Shown here: one piece after another, positions 24,548 to 36,136 of the stretch
Position numbering within the stretch: position 1 is the first letter of the stretch
Layout: every line of letters starts with the position of its first letter
DNA from: Panax quinquefolius
Lineage: Eukaryota > Streptophyta > Magnoliopsida > Apiales > Araliaceae
Length of the DNA: 64,000 nucleotides
Direction of reading: 5' to 3'
Assembly: GCA_020205615.1 (NCBI GenBank)
Contig: CM035152.1
Location: 115,406,950-115,470,949 of the forward strand
Translations under genes and position numbers: made by a program
Notes under the pieces: generated by a model
Seen by the model: the letters and a program-made list of their open reading frames with translations, nothing else
The model's database searches: none
Told to the model about the DNA's origin: nothing

Positions 24548-24651
24548 GTTTAATAATTTTTGCTAACATTAATTTCAATCAACTTGGTCTTAATTTGAAC
24601 ATTTTTATTTTGTTTTAATTATCTTCTTATATTTCTCTCTTTTCAGGTACC

Positions 24652-25831
24652 ATGGGTGACTTTGCCTATCAATGGCCTTATGCAAATATGACTCAACCAA
24701 AGGACACAAGAATTGATGGACTCAATGTATTTTCTGCATTGTCAGCACAAATTGAAAAACTTTCGAAGAGGTTAGATGTTCTTACAGCCCAACGTAGTCG
24801 AAATATCGCAGTATTATGTAATTATTGTGCGGGCAATCATCAGAGTCATCAATGCACCGTTAGATTTGTACCAACATAGTATGGGGGTGATTACCTTAAC
24901 AACTATGTTTATCCTAATTATCATCAAGGTTGGGGGTATCACACAGATTTTGAATGGATTTATAACTATCGAGACCAATATTGTGTTCCAAGTTCAACAT
25001 ATCCATCAGATTTCTCATATCCGCCTCCAATGCAACAAGAAGAAAATTTAGAGTTGAAGGAATTCATGTCAAAGATCATAGCAGACCAGGAAGAGATTAT
25101 AATGAGCAGGAGTTATCAACCAAAAATCTTAATAGGCAGATGGAACAACTCATTAACTCCTCAATGAATGGTCCTCAATACATGGATTTTGAAACTGAAC
25201 AGGATAATTCAATATTGGAGGATTTGTGGTTCAAGTTTGTAGCATCAACTGAGGAGAAGATAATTGAGCAAAAGGGAACAATTCTAAATCTTCAGAATCA
25301 GATGGATCAAATATTCGAAGCCTTGAACAATCTCCCTCAAAGAAATTGGTGCTATGTCATGGATGATGAAACTGATGGAGAACAAGAAGTGTACATGCCA
25401 CTGGATGAGCTCAAAGAAGTTGTCAGTGAGGAGACAACTGGGGAATTGGATAATGTAGAACATGAACTGACTTGTATAATACCCGAAGTGCCTTTTAGTT
25501 AGAGTTAAAAAGTTCAGTGACATTTGCACACTCATGTCCCCTTGGTAGCCACATTCAAAGTAAAGATCAGTATGATAAAGAGGCCTCTTATACACCATGG
25601 TGGGCTAAGGAATAGAAAATAGAAGAGGAAAAGTCTGTTATATTTTTCATGCCTCATTGCAATAATTTAATCACAAATACAACGGACGAAGCACCTAGTT
25701 ATGTAATGGAACTGGGGACATCATGTACAAGAAATATGCTAGGTTACTTCAATTCGAAGACTCTAATGATGGGGAACCTACCAAAGCACATTGTCAGTTC
25801 TAATGGATGGAGGGTTCCTAACTTATCGTAG
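24652..25831 (+). pseudogene. Gag-like gene of element F, with stops and frameshifts
   Basis: It starts at ATG 24652 after CTCTCTTTTCAGGTACC, a strong acceptor-like context. The first 75 codons (MGDFAYQWPY..) include the zinc knuckle CNYCAGNHQSHQC and end in a TAG at 24877. The same frame then continues with the Y-x4-NYHQ-x-WGYH stretch also present in E2. A frameshift near 25105 moves the gene to a frame ending at 25501, holding NLQNQMDQ and ALNN-x-P. A final piece at about 25530-25831 matches the C-terminal PLGSH and MGNLPK segments of E2. It is inactive as it stands. The role would be nucleocapsid-like RNA packaging; no enzyme domains follow. Confidence 0.75.
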
Positions 25832-26776
25832 AGTAATTAGATAGCGGTGTCAAGAACAAAGTCCAGCTAATGGACTATAAACTAAGCGCATTTGATGGGA
25901 GGCACCCCATTAAATCTCTCTCCCCCTATTTGTTTAAATCTCAATTACTTATACTCTATCATTTTCCTTCCTCTGTGTTTAATTCTTTCTGCTTTAATTA
26001 ATTAGTTTATTGTTATTATAGTTAATTAAAATTTTAGTAGTAAGTGTTAGTTATGATTAAATAAAGTTTAATAGTTCATTTTGATCCTTTTCAGGGGTAA
26101 CCAATTGGGCAGTAAAGTTAGAATTCCAAGGATCAGGTCACATCAGTGCAAAACATGACAAGGGGAACAATTAACCAGAACCAGACCCATGGTAGTGCAG
26201 CTGCGCCCTAGCACTTGAGTCCAAATAAGCACAACAATTCTGTGCAACATGACATGACGGAGACTACAAAGCAAAAAGCCTTGCGCCTCCAGCCTGACGC
26301 CACTCCTCTCGAGTGTTTGAGTCTCTGCTATAAGGGATATCAGGCCAATACAATGGAGGATTTGCGCCAATAAAACCATCAGAATATGGTCCACCTGAAG
26401 GGCCAGAGCCATAGCTGGAAGGATCAAATGAATCCACCTCTAATGGATCTCTGCCCAAATGTTGGATGAAAAAATGTGTCTGGTCTAACTTCTAGGTCAA
26501 ACTCTCAATCTGCGTCAAATAAGTGGGCTATCAGATGCATGCAACCCAATCTATCATCATGATGTACCCAGAGGGGTCCCCACCCCTTTGGACTCGATCA
26601 AATTTGAGTTACAACAGAGGTCACAGAAGCTAAAGAGTCGAATCATGGAAAAAAGGTGCTACACAATTGAGCGAAAAGGGCCTGAAATCTTGAATTCAAA
26701 GACCAAACTGTCAGTTTACTTGTAAGTCATTAGTATTCGTCCAGATGGGGTTTTTAAAAGGCCGATGACATAAGAT
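25832..26776 (+). other. Post-gag region of element F, up to the insertion of G
   Basis: No conserved retroelement protein is visible. It contains a TGGGAGGCACCCCATTAAAT motif at about 25897, which E2 has after its gag as well. From about 26100 it differs from E2. A minus-strand open frame at 26264-26458 encodes a 64-residue proline-, glycine- and serine-rich peptide that I do not recognise. The segment ends at 26776, where element G begins with its target duplication AAGAT (26772-26776). Confidence 0.5.
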
Positions 26777-28321
26777 TGTTGGAAGAGTGCATATTATGAT
26801 TTGATGTTTAAAGTAAATGCTCATGATTATATTTAAAGTCCTTTTAGGAATGTATGTACAAGGACTTAGTGATAGATCAAATTGTTAGGTTGATCTAAGC
26901 TTTTAATGTTTATCATTCTGTAAATGAATGTATAGATAAAGAGATCAAAGATGTTAGGATGATCTATAAAATGTAATAAATAGGCTTCAAGAAAATCACA
27001 GTCTATTGAGCTGATCAAGAACTTGCAGATGCCGAGGCAGAATCGTAGAGTATCGAGGATCGTAGTATGTTTGCCTTGAAGGGTCTCTCCAGAGATCATA
27101 GTGTTGTCTAAACATTTGCCGAAGCCAACTCAGAGATCGTAGTGTGGTCCAGACGTTTGCCTAAGCCAACTCAGAGATCGTAGTGTGGTCCATACGTTTG
27201 CCAAAGCAAACTCAGAGATCGTAGTGTGCTCTTGAAAATGTAGAGTCTGCAATACAAGCAAGTGAAGATCGTAGTGTGCCAGCCCTTAAGAGAAATCGTA
27301 GTGTTCTCGTTTGGTTGCATTAAGCACCAAGGCGGCAAGACACCACGATAAGAATAGTAGAGTATCATCTGGCTGTGTCAGAAGTTGTGGACCCTAGTCA
27401 TTTGTTTAAAGATAAAATCTTAACAAATGTGGAATGGAGTTACAAACATTGAAGTAATCACCAGTCCCAATGGCATGAAAATATCTTTAGTATGCAACAA
27501 AAAGACGTATTGAAGAAGCTAAGGAAAGGACCATGGGACAGAGGAAAACACCTTTTCAGGTGTTAGGTGAGAAAGCAGTCTGCTATGTCACTGGGCCATA
27601 ATGCATTTTAGAAGATATGTAGAAAAGTCTCCATCAAAGTTTAGAAACGTCAAATGCATTAAATGCTTCAACGGATGGATTCAATAGGTAGATTTCAAAG
27701 ATCACATATATGCATGACATCTATAGATGATAGAAGTAAGCAAGCAATTGAACAAAAAGAAAGAATACTCAACGCTCAATTCTACGATCTGAGAAAAAAA
27801 GAGAAAGCTTGCACAGCTACTCAGTTCTTTTGAACAAGAGCTTAACGGCAACTGAGTAGCACCAACCAAGAACTCAACAACTACCAATCAACTGAAGTAA
27901 GAGTTCCAAGTCAGAAGGACTTAAAGAGTTCTAAGTGAACTGTGAAGAGCCAAGTCTGCTGGACTTGAATAGTTCAAGAGTGACATAAGAAGTTCCTAGA
28001 CTACTGGTCTAGAAGGAATCTATGAGATTCAGAAAGTGTAAAAGACATCCTTAGTGGATTTCCTACTCGATGAGTATAAGAGTGGACTAGGAGCTTTAAG
28101 TGCTCTGAACCACTTAAAACTGATGTGTCTATTGCATTCTTGCTATAACTGCTATAACTGTCTCACTCTCATTAACTCACTATATCTAAAAGGGAGATCA
28201 AACAAACCTTAATTCTGCTGTGTTTAAATCATTATCAAAATTGACAAAGTAAACCAAAAAGATTTTTAAATATCTATTCAACCCCCCTTCTAGATAACTA
28301 TTGTGCCTCCGGGAACTAACA
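26777..28321 (+). mobile_element. 5' LTR of element G
   Basis: This 1545-bp LTR aligns with 39452-41013. It contains a 41-bp tandem array at 27091-27227 and numerous ATCGTAG motifs. The end GGGAACTAACA is followed by the primer-binding site. Confidence 0.9.
27091..27227 (+). repeat. 41-bp tandem repeat in the 5' LTR of G
   Basis: Units start AGAGATCGTAGTGTGGTCCA and end in AAGCCAACTC. They lie at 27091-27131, 27132-27172 and 27173-27213, with a partial fourth from 27214. The same array lies at about 39766-39902 in the 3' LTR. Each unit carries one ATCGTAGTGT or ATCATAGTG(T/C) core. Confidence 0.85.
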
Positions 28322-28322
28322 A

Positions 28323-28335
28323 TTGGTATTAGAGC
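28323..28335 (+). other. Primer-binding site of element G
   Basis: TTGGTATTAGAGC follows the LTR by one base. It resembles the initiator methionine tRNA site TGGTATCAGAGC used by most plant copia elements, with one C-to-T change. Confidence 0.8.
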
Positions 28336-28374
28336 AAGTTCTATTCTATAGCCTATAAATCTTAAGTAGATCTA

Positions 28375-29990
28375 ATGGCACAATTACCAAGCGAATCAAA
28401 GACTGAAGGAGGCAGTAAACCACCTATGTGCAACAAAGACAAGTTCTCCAATTGGAAAGTTCGGATGCAAGCCTACATGGATTCAATAGATGAAGATCTA
28501 TTTGAAACTGTTCAAAATGGGCCCTACGTTCCTACAAAGCTTGCACCAACTACAAACGATCCAAACATAATACAGATCAAGGTCAAATGAGAATGGATAG
28601 AAAACGAGAAGAGAGTTGTTCAACTCGATAAAAAGGCTAAGAACATCTTATTCCAATCCTTAGAAGATGATTTGTTCGAAAACGTGGTCAACAATAAAGG
28701 AGGTTTGGGAAGCATTACTCATCATGCATGAAGGAACAGAAGAAGTCAGAGAAAACAAACAATCCATCTTGACTCAGCAATATGAGATGTTTGCACACGT
28801 TCAAGGAGAAAACATCACTGCCACCTACGAGAGATTTAATGTTCTACTCAACTCTCTACGAGCTTATGGAAATATCTATCCAAACAAAGATCTAATCATA
28901 AAGTTCATGAGAGCCTTACCAAGCAAGTGGGATGCCAAAACCACTTCCATTACAGAGTCAAAGAATCTACATGAAATAACTGTTCAACAGTTATATGGCA
29001 ACCTTCTTACATATGAATTGGAGCTGACTCAATGAGCAGAAACTCTATCTGAAGGAAGAAAGAAGGATAAAGGTGTTGCTCTCAAAGCAACTGAAAACAC
29101 TTCTAAAGTTAACACTGAAGTTGACTCTGACTATGATGAAGATGATTATGAGGACTTTGCAATGCTGGTGAAGAAACTCAGAAGGTTCATGCGTCAAGGA
29201 AAAATCAGTAAGCTAAAGAAAGTCAGCAACTACAACAGCCAGGAACAAATGAATGATCTATGCTACATTTGCAAGAAACCTGGCCACTTCATCGCTAACT
29301 GCAATAAACCTCTCAGAGAAGAACTAAAGAAGAAATCACATTCAAAGAAGGAATACAAAGGCAATAAAATGCCTCAGAAGAAAGACAAAGGCCTTGTAGC
29401 TGGAGGATCGTGGGTGACTCGGAACGAACTCGACTCAACCGAATCTAAAGATGATGAAGATCCTCAAATGGCAAATCTTTGCCTGATGGCCAAGAACGCA
29501 AAGGACAAACAGAACTCCAATATACGTGAAGTAAGTACAGATGAGGTATTTGACTTCAACTCTCCTGATGTAGACATTGATGACTTAAGAACTGCACTGC
29601 ATGGCATAACATCTGATTTACATCAATACATGAAATGGTTTAGAGTTCGGACTAAGGACTATTCACTTCTTCAAAAGGAGAAAGAAAAAGTTCAAGAAGA
29701 ATTGGAAACAGCCCTTCTAAGTACTGATTCTCTCTCCAAGTTTGAAGCTGAGAATAAGCTCTTAAAACAAACCAATGAGCTCAATGCAAAAAGAGAGTCA
29801 AGTCTAACCTCTAAAATTGAGGAACTAGAAAAGACAATCTCTACATGGAATAAATCCTCTTCATCCATGGACTCCCTAATCTTTAGCTATAGAAGTATCT
29901 CTGAAGAACAGGTTTGGACTTTGGGAAATCAGCCTCAGAGCCATGTGTGGAAAAAGTAAAGGAAACTAGCACTAGTAATGCTTCTAGTTT
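28375..29990 (+). pseudogene. Gag of element G, with stops and frameshifts
   Basis: It starts at ATG 28375 (MAQLPSESK), 40 bases after the primer-binding site. The first 71 codons hold the W-x5-M-x3-M motif seen at the start of plant copia Gag. A TGA at 28588 and a frameshift near 28690 follow. The frame from 28667 carries the UBN2-type Gag core (Q-x5-YE-x-F, RALPSKWD) and, after a TGA at 29036, reads on through an acidic stretch. A zinc knuckle CYICKKPGHFIANC lies at 29261-29302, followed by a long helical coiled-coil-like segment (about 29670-29850). Another frameshift lies near 29912. Gag forms the virus-like particle. This copy cannot make one intact chain. Confidence 0.85.
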
Positions 29991-30269
29991 AGTAGAGGCA
30001 TTATATTTGTGAAATCCTCATAGAAGGATGAGCCAGTCAAACTCTGCTCTACTAATTCAATCCATATTCCAAGAAGTAAGGGATCCCATGTTGGTCTGGG
30101 TCTCAGAAAAGAGAAGAGTAACCCAGCCACTACTCACCAACCTCGAAGGATCGTAGAGTCAAGTACGACCAACTCTACGAACCAACTGGGAAGGTACAGT
30201 AGAGGTAAGATACACTCCTCACAAATCATGAAAAACAAGGACACATGGAAGAAGGAAAATTAGCTTAAC

Positions 30270-30867
30270 AGAAGAATGACTAAAGATCCACAAAAGTCCA
30301 AATGGAGGAAGAATTCTCACACACACACAAACATGTATTATATTAGATGTTTTGTGTGCTATAAAGTTGGCCACAAGGCTGCAAAGTGCCATTTTAATTC
30401 CATACATATGAGACCCAAAATCAAGCAGATTTGGGTCCCCAAGGCTACTAACAAAGTAGGACCCATGCAAGTATGGGTACCAAAATGAAGGTTTAATGTT
30501 ACCACAAGAAAAGAGCTCCACGATCACAACTTAGTATCTGGACAATGGATGCTCAAGGCACATGACTGGGAACAAAGCCCTTCTGTCTAACTACATAGAG
30601 AAGGAGGGTCCCTCAGTTATCTTTGGAGACAACGGCTCTGACAAGACAAGAGGATATGGCTCAGCTGGAAATGGTGCAGTATCCTTCAGTAAAGTGGCCT
30701 ATGTGGAAGGACTACAACACAATCTTCTAAGCATTATCCAACTCTGCAACAAGGGTCATCAAGTAACATTCCTCAACAATCAATGTCAAGTCCGAGACCT
30801 AAAGACATCTACTGTAAAGTTAACCGGAACAAGAGAGGGAAATGTCTACACAGTAAATCTTGGTTAA
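30270..30867 (+). pseudogene. Second zinc knuckle and protease of element G
   Basis: A frame at 30276-30488 encodes a second knuckle CFVCYKVGHKAAKC (30349-30390) and ends in a repeated QIWVPK/QVWVPK motif that normally leads into the copia protease. A stop and frame change follow. The aspartic-protease motif LDNGCSRHMTG is encoded at about 30538-30570, and its domain is open to 30867 (…NLLSIIQLCNKGH.. downstream). The protease cleaves the polyprotein in the particle. The active site reads D-N-G where D-S-G or D-T-G is usual, so activity is doubtful; the frame is in any case broken. Confidence 0.8.
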
Positions 30868-30894
30868 CTAACCTCAGACGAGACAATATGCTTT

Positions 30895-31810
30895 ATGGTT
30901 AAAGCATCTAAACAAATGAGCTGGTTATGGCAACGAAGACTGTCTCATCTCAACTTCAAGAGCATGTCTAAACTAGCCTCAAAAGATCTAGTTGCAGGCT
31001 TACCTAAGTTCAGCTTCGTTAAAGAAAGGTCGTGCAATGCCTGTCAGTTTGGAAAGCAGACCAGAAGCTCATTCAAGAGCAAATCTGCCAACTCAATTGA
31101 CAAGCCCCTGCAGTTGTTACACATGGATCTATTTGGGCCAATTCCAATGATGAGCCTTGGAGGGAAGAGATACTCTCTAGTCGTAGTCGACGACTACACC
31201 AGATTCACATGGGTGTTCTTTCTAACCTCAAAGGATGAAACAAGCTCCCAACTGATCTTCAGGCTGGTGATGAACGAGAGAGGAGAGAAAATTAAGGCCA
31301 TAACAAGTGATCATGACAGAGAATTCGACTTCTCAGAAATGGACCAGTTCTGCACAGACAATGGCATCAGTCACAACTTCTCAGCTCCATGAACTCCTCA
31401 ACAAAATGGAATAGCTGAGAGAAAGAACAGGACATTGATAGAGGCTGGAAGAACTCTACTAGCAGCAGCCCATCTGCCTAAATACTTCTGGGCAGAAGCT
31501 GTCAACACTGCATGCTACACTTAGAACAGATCACTCATACACTCTACGATTAAGAAGACCCCCTGTGAACTGTGGAAAGGAAGAAAGTCAAGTGTCAGCT
31601 AATTTCATGTATTCAGCTGTGCATGTTACATTTTTAACAATGGAAAGCAGTATTTGACAAAGTTTCAGCCCAAGTCAGACGAAGGAATCTTTATTGGATA
31701 TGCCACAGACAGTAAAGCCTACAGAGTGTTCAACAAGAAGACACTAAGTGTTAAAGTCTCGATTCACATCATCTTTGATGAGACAGACTTAGACAAAACA
31801 GTGCTATAAG
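30895..31810 (+). pseudogene. Integrase of element G, with nonsense codons
   Basis: The frame at 30895-31392 encodes the zinc-binding pre-integrase region (W-x5-SHLNF-x-SM, then C-x2-CQFGK at about 31035-31053) and the first part of the catalytic core: the aspartate in LLHMDLFGP, VVVDDYTRFTW, then the second aspartate at DNGISHNFSAP. A TGA at 31390 interrupts just before [15 protein letters not shown], which contains the catalytic glutamate. Further stops (TAG near 31522, a TAA near 31600) lie in the C-terminal part with FIGYATDSKAYRVFN. The enzyme would insert the cDNA into host DNA. The stops fit single C-to-T changes of CGA and CAG codons. Confidence 0.85.
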
Positions 31811-32179
31811 ACACTACGATCGACAGTTCAGACACTACGAACGAGGTCGTCGAGCTCAACACTACAGTCGTAGTTCTAGATAGTGAAACTGTTGAGCAAG
31901 GAAATGAGATCGATGAGAGGCCTATGCAAGACGACGAACCTCCACACCAAGAAGCAGATATAGATCTTGAAGACCTCAGATAAGAAGGCATCAGGAAAGA
32001 TGTCCCAACAGGAAGCAGATGGGCAAGAGATCACACTCAAGACTTAATCATTGGGGATCTAAGTGCAAGAGTCAAAACAAGAACTGCCACCCAAAATGAA
32101 TATTTCTATCTAAGCTTCCTGTCAAAAATGGAAGCTAAAAAGATAGAGGATGCCTTGGAAGACTCCAACTGGATAGAAG
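31811..32179 (+). pseudogene. Integrase to reverse-transcriptase linker of element G
   Basis: In plant copia elements a variable acidic and serine-rich segment links integrase to reverse transcriptase. Here the region encodes an acidic, low-complexity stretch with several TACGA and ACTACGA repeats. It ends in the W-x-E motif that opens the reverse transcriptase domain (EDSNWIE at about 32157-32179). The solo LTR inserted exactly there. Confidence 0.65.
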
Positions 32180-33973
32180 TGATAAGTAGGTTTTATACCT
32201 ACTTATCCGGAATCTGTTACTTGAATTAGTTGCTTATATTCATGCTTCGTAGTTACTTTTCATACATTTTATGTTATTTTTTAGGCTATGACATGACATT
32301 GGCATGAAGAAGCAAGGGAAAGCAATTTGGACATCTTTTGGACTAAAATACGTAAGTAAGTGCAAGAAGGGAATATTGAAGGACTTTTAACACCAAGTTA
32401 GATGCATGTTCTTGGATTGGAACTTGAATTTTATGGTAGCTCTACTTCTTAGCTTTCCGGAACATCTTGAATTATCCCAATCGGAGCTCGGATGCGAGAG
32501 TTATGGCATTTTTATCAACGAAGATCAAAGCTAAGAGTTGTCATGCTTGCCATTTACATAGCATCTACTTAAAGCCCAATTTCCGCCTTGATTCAATTCG
32601 AATTTGTCAAAGCTCAAAGAATGAAAGTTGTAGATCTCGTCGATATCTTCGATTTGATAATTGGCAGGCCCCGTAACTCTAAGTAGATCAAAAGTTATGC
32701 TTGTTTTACCAAAGGACGTCGCAGCAGAGAATAGCCTAGCGCGGACTGCACTACGCCTAGCGTTGAGCGCGCTAGGACACCATAGTTTTTGACCCTGTAG
32801 TGGGGACTGCGCCCAGATTGGCTTAGGGACAGCGCTGACTGCGCTAGGCGGCAAAAATTGAGTCAAATTGGGTTATTTGATGTCCAAATTGAGCTAGAAT
32901 AGGATTCTTAGTTGCCTAACTTGCTAGGATGTTCATTAGAACTAAAAATACTTGAGTTTAACTTGGATTGGGAGGCTAATTTCTAAGACTTTATTAAATC
33001 CCTCTTGGGATAGATTTCTATTAATAAATTCTTTACTTTCTTTCTTAGATTAGGAACCCTAGATTAGATTAGAATTGAAGATTGAAGTTATTGATTATCA
33101 TTGGAGAATCAAATTGGAAGCAAGAGAATGCAGATTTGTTTATCTCAATTCTAATTTCTTTTTTTATTTATTTGTATTCTTTTTAATGCTTAATCAATTG
33201 TGGATGATGGATTCTAGTTCATTTATGAATTAAACTCTATTTTGAGATTACTATGGATCTTATTGTGTAGTTTACTTTGATATGCTTCTTTGTTAGTCTT
33301 ATTAGCTATATTTGGATTGTCTATTATGGTTTGGACTTAATTGCTTAATTGGCTAGCTAACAATTACCGTGATAATCTATATGAACTCGAGAGATGAAGT
33401 ATAGATTTAGATCTGATCATGATAGCATGTGTTTGTGATTTCTGCATGGATGGAGTTCATGATTCGTGTTTAGGATAGAGATATGCCTTTATGCCATATG
33501 TAGTCTAATAAGAACTTGAACTTAAACCCTTTTTAATTGTAATTCACATAGAGATATAGTGGGTTAGTTAATTAGGGTGTTCAAATTGATTCTATCATCT
33601 ATGGATTTGATTTGATATGAGTGTGGTGCATTGAGAGATGGCCATATTTTACTTTCATGTTCTTGATTAACAATCCAGTATAAATAATTTGGCTTAACAG
33701 GAAGTGTGTTGATTTAAATGTAACAATAAGTGAAATAGTAATCTCAAGTCTTCAATATCTTGTTTCATTCTAGGGATAGTTAGTAATAGTTTATTTAATT
33801 ATTTTAAATTAAATTATTAAATCATTTGTTTAAATAAGATTGAGTTGATTACGAGTTAGTACTTGGTGATTTTTATTAAATAATTCTCTGTGGGAACGAT
33901 ACTCAACTTATCACTTTATTACTTGTTGACCACGTATACTTGCGTGTTGTGCATAATTAGATTTTACCCAACA
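32180..33973 (+). mobile_element. Solo LTR of the E2 family inserted in the polymerase of G
   Basis: The 1794-bp unit starts TGATAAGTAGGTTTTATACC and ends TTTTACCCAACA. A perfect 5-bp target duplication AGAAG flanks it (32175-32179 and 33974-33978). It aligns on the opposite strand with the LTRs of E2 (for example 33885-33973 against 16294-16382). No primer-binding site or gag lies inside. A GC-richer patch at about 32715-32860 repeats CTAGCG and GCGCTAGG motifs, in the place where E2 LTRs have their GC-rich patch. Confidence 0.9.
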
Positions 33974-35470
33974 AGAAGCCATGCATGAAGAACTTAATCA
34001 GTTCAAAAGAAGAAAAGTATGGAGATTGTTACCAAGACCAAAGAATCATCTTCTCATTGGAACCAAGTGGGTCTTCAGAAATAAGATGGATGAAGATGGA
34101 GTAATAACCAGGAATAAGGCAAGACTAGTGGCCAAGGGCTACTCTCAGGAAGAAGGCATTGACTATGATGAGACATTTGCACCTGTTGCCAGACTAGAAG
34201 CCATCAGAATATTTCTTGCCTTTGCTACTCACATGAAATTCAAGGTCTTTCAGATGGATGTCAAAAGTGCATTCTTGAATGGTGAACTTCAAGAAGAAGT
34301 CTACGTAGAGCAACCTCCAGGTTTCATCAATCCATCTCTCTCTAATTATGTCTATAGATTAGACAAAGCCCTATATGGTCTTAAACAAGCACCTAGAGCA
34401 TGGTATGAAACACTAACTAACTTTCTTATTGAAAATGGGTTCACTAGAGGTAGAGTAGATACCACACTATTTCTTAGAAAGCACAAAGACAAAGTCTTAT
34501 TAGTTCAAATATACGTTGATGGCATTATTTTTCGATCTACTGATGAAAAGTTATGCAAGAGATTCTCCAAGCTTATGCAGAGAAAGTTTGAAATGAGCAT
34601 GATGGGTGAGCTGAATTTCTTCCTTGGACTGCAAGTAAAGCAAACTGATGAAGAAATCTTCATAAACCAAGCCAAGTACATTAAAGATTTACTTAAGAAG
34701 TATGGCATGGAATCAGCCTCTCCCATGAAAACCCCAATTGCTCTTGCAACGAAGCTTGACAAAGATGAAAAAGGTAAAAGTATTGATATAACTCAATACG
34801 AGGTATGATATGCTCTCTTTTATATCTAACTGCCAGTAGACCAGACATAATGTTTGCAACATGCATATGTGCTTAATTTCAGGCTAATCCTAAAGAACCA
34901 CATTTAACTGCTATAAAGAGGATTTTTAGGTATCTCAAAGGTACACCTCACTTGGGGCTTTGGTACCCCAAGTAGTCCTCATTTGAACTAACAGGATACA
35001 CAGATGCTGATTTTGCAAGCTGCAAAATAGATAGAAAGAGTACCAGTGGCACCTGTCGATTCTTAGGAAGCAGACTTGTGTCTGGTTCAAAACCAAAAAA
35101 CAAAACTCAAGATATCTACCTCAACCTGCAGAGCCCGAATACATTCTTTCTTTGGCATTCTTGTGCTTTCGAGATCCTAAGGATGAAAAATCGCCTAGCG
35201 AGACTATGGGTTTGAATTCAAATCCATACATGTTCCTTTAATGATAACACAAGTGCCATATCAATAACTCATAATCCTGTCATGCATTCTAGGACTAAGC
35301 ATATAGAAATAAGGTATCACTTCATTAGGGATCATGTGCAAAATGGAACCATATCCTTACAATATATCCCTACTGAAAATCTACTTGCTAATGTCTTTAC
35401 AAAGCCTTTAGATGAATCCAGGTTTAACAAATTAATAAGTGAGCTAGGCATGCTTAATTTACAACCATAA
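33974..35470 (+). pseudogene. Reverse transcriptase and RNase H of element G, inactive
   Basis: A 276-codon frame at 33981-34808 continues the domain interrupted at 32179. It has the copia order: [47 protein letters not shown] with the first catalytic aspartate, and [10 protein letters not shown]. The catalytic pair, normally Y-V-D-D, reads YVDG at about 34514, so the second aspartate is lost. After a stop at 34806 the frame is shifted, and RNase H pieces follow: about 34990 (GYTDADFASC) and the C-terminal frame at 35282-35470 (HIEIRYHFIRDHV, and the end VFTKPLDESRF). The mutation, stops and solo LTR make it non-functional. Confidence 0.9.
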
Positions 35471-36136
35471 AATCTATGCTCTAGTTTGTGTTAACCATGC
35501 AGATATAAAAAGTTATGTTCGAAATAGTAGACATGATAAAAGGAAGTCCACGAATGTAGAGCTGCAATGACATGAAAGACATTGATTGCAACATAGACTT
35601 AACGATCGCAGAACAAAGGAGCTTCCTGTGATGATAAAAGTTCAACAAAACAAAGCAATTTCTCTGTTAAGCGCCTCAGAGACAAACCTAACCCTTGATT
35701 CATTCTATGAGGTTAGCCCTTCCTGAGCTACCTTAAACCGAGAAGAATGCCAAGTTAAAAGTACATCGCAAGGACCCAGACAGACTCGATGATAGAAGTT
35801 CAGACTCGACGATTGCTGAACAAACTCAACGATTGCAGAGCAGACTCAACAATCACAAAGGCTACCTCAACGATCGTAGTCCTTCCTAAGGACACATTAG
35901 CTCAAAAGGAGCTAAGGGTAAATTAGTATAATCCTCCACAGTCAGATTCGTAGAGCCAAGCAGAATTTGACACATGTCCCACTAAGCAAAATGGAGAGAG
36001 GGAAGTTACAAGTACAAATTGAAAATGCCTTTTTGAAATTAGAAGATCAAAAAGCTCATCTCTCTCTTTTTCTCTATAAACAAAAACCCTAACTCTCAAG
36101 AAAGCTCAATCAACCATACTCCTTGCAAAGAAATCA
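35471..36136 (+). other. Post-pol spacer of G with TATA-like promoter
   Basis: No gene is visible at 35471-36050, but several CGATTG and CGATCGTAG motifs cluster at 35785-35880. Just before the next open frame lies a pyrimidine tract (36056-36074) followed by TATAAA at 36075-36080, about 60 bases upstream of the ATG at 36137. This is the usual layout of a plant core promoter with a short leader. It could drive the post-pol frames separately from the LTR promoter; that is inference. Confidence 0.5.

Noticed and set aside
27091..27227. Regularly spaced 41-bp repeats considered as a CRISPR-like array
   Set aside because: The units are contiguous with no unique spacers, and the array is present in both LTRs of a plant retrotransposon.
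32531..32866. Minus-strand 111-codon frame and plus-strand 69-codon frame in the solo LTR
   Set aside because: They lie wholly inside a non-coding LTR bounded by a target duplication and resemble no known protein.
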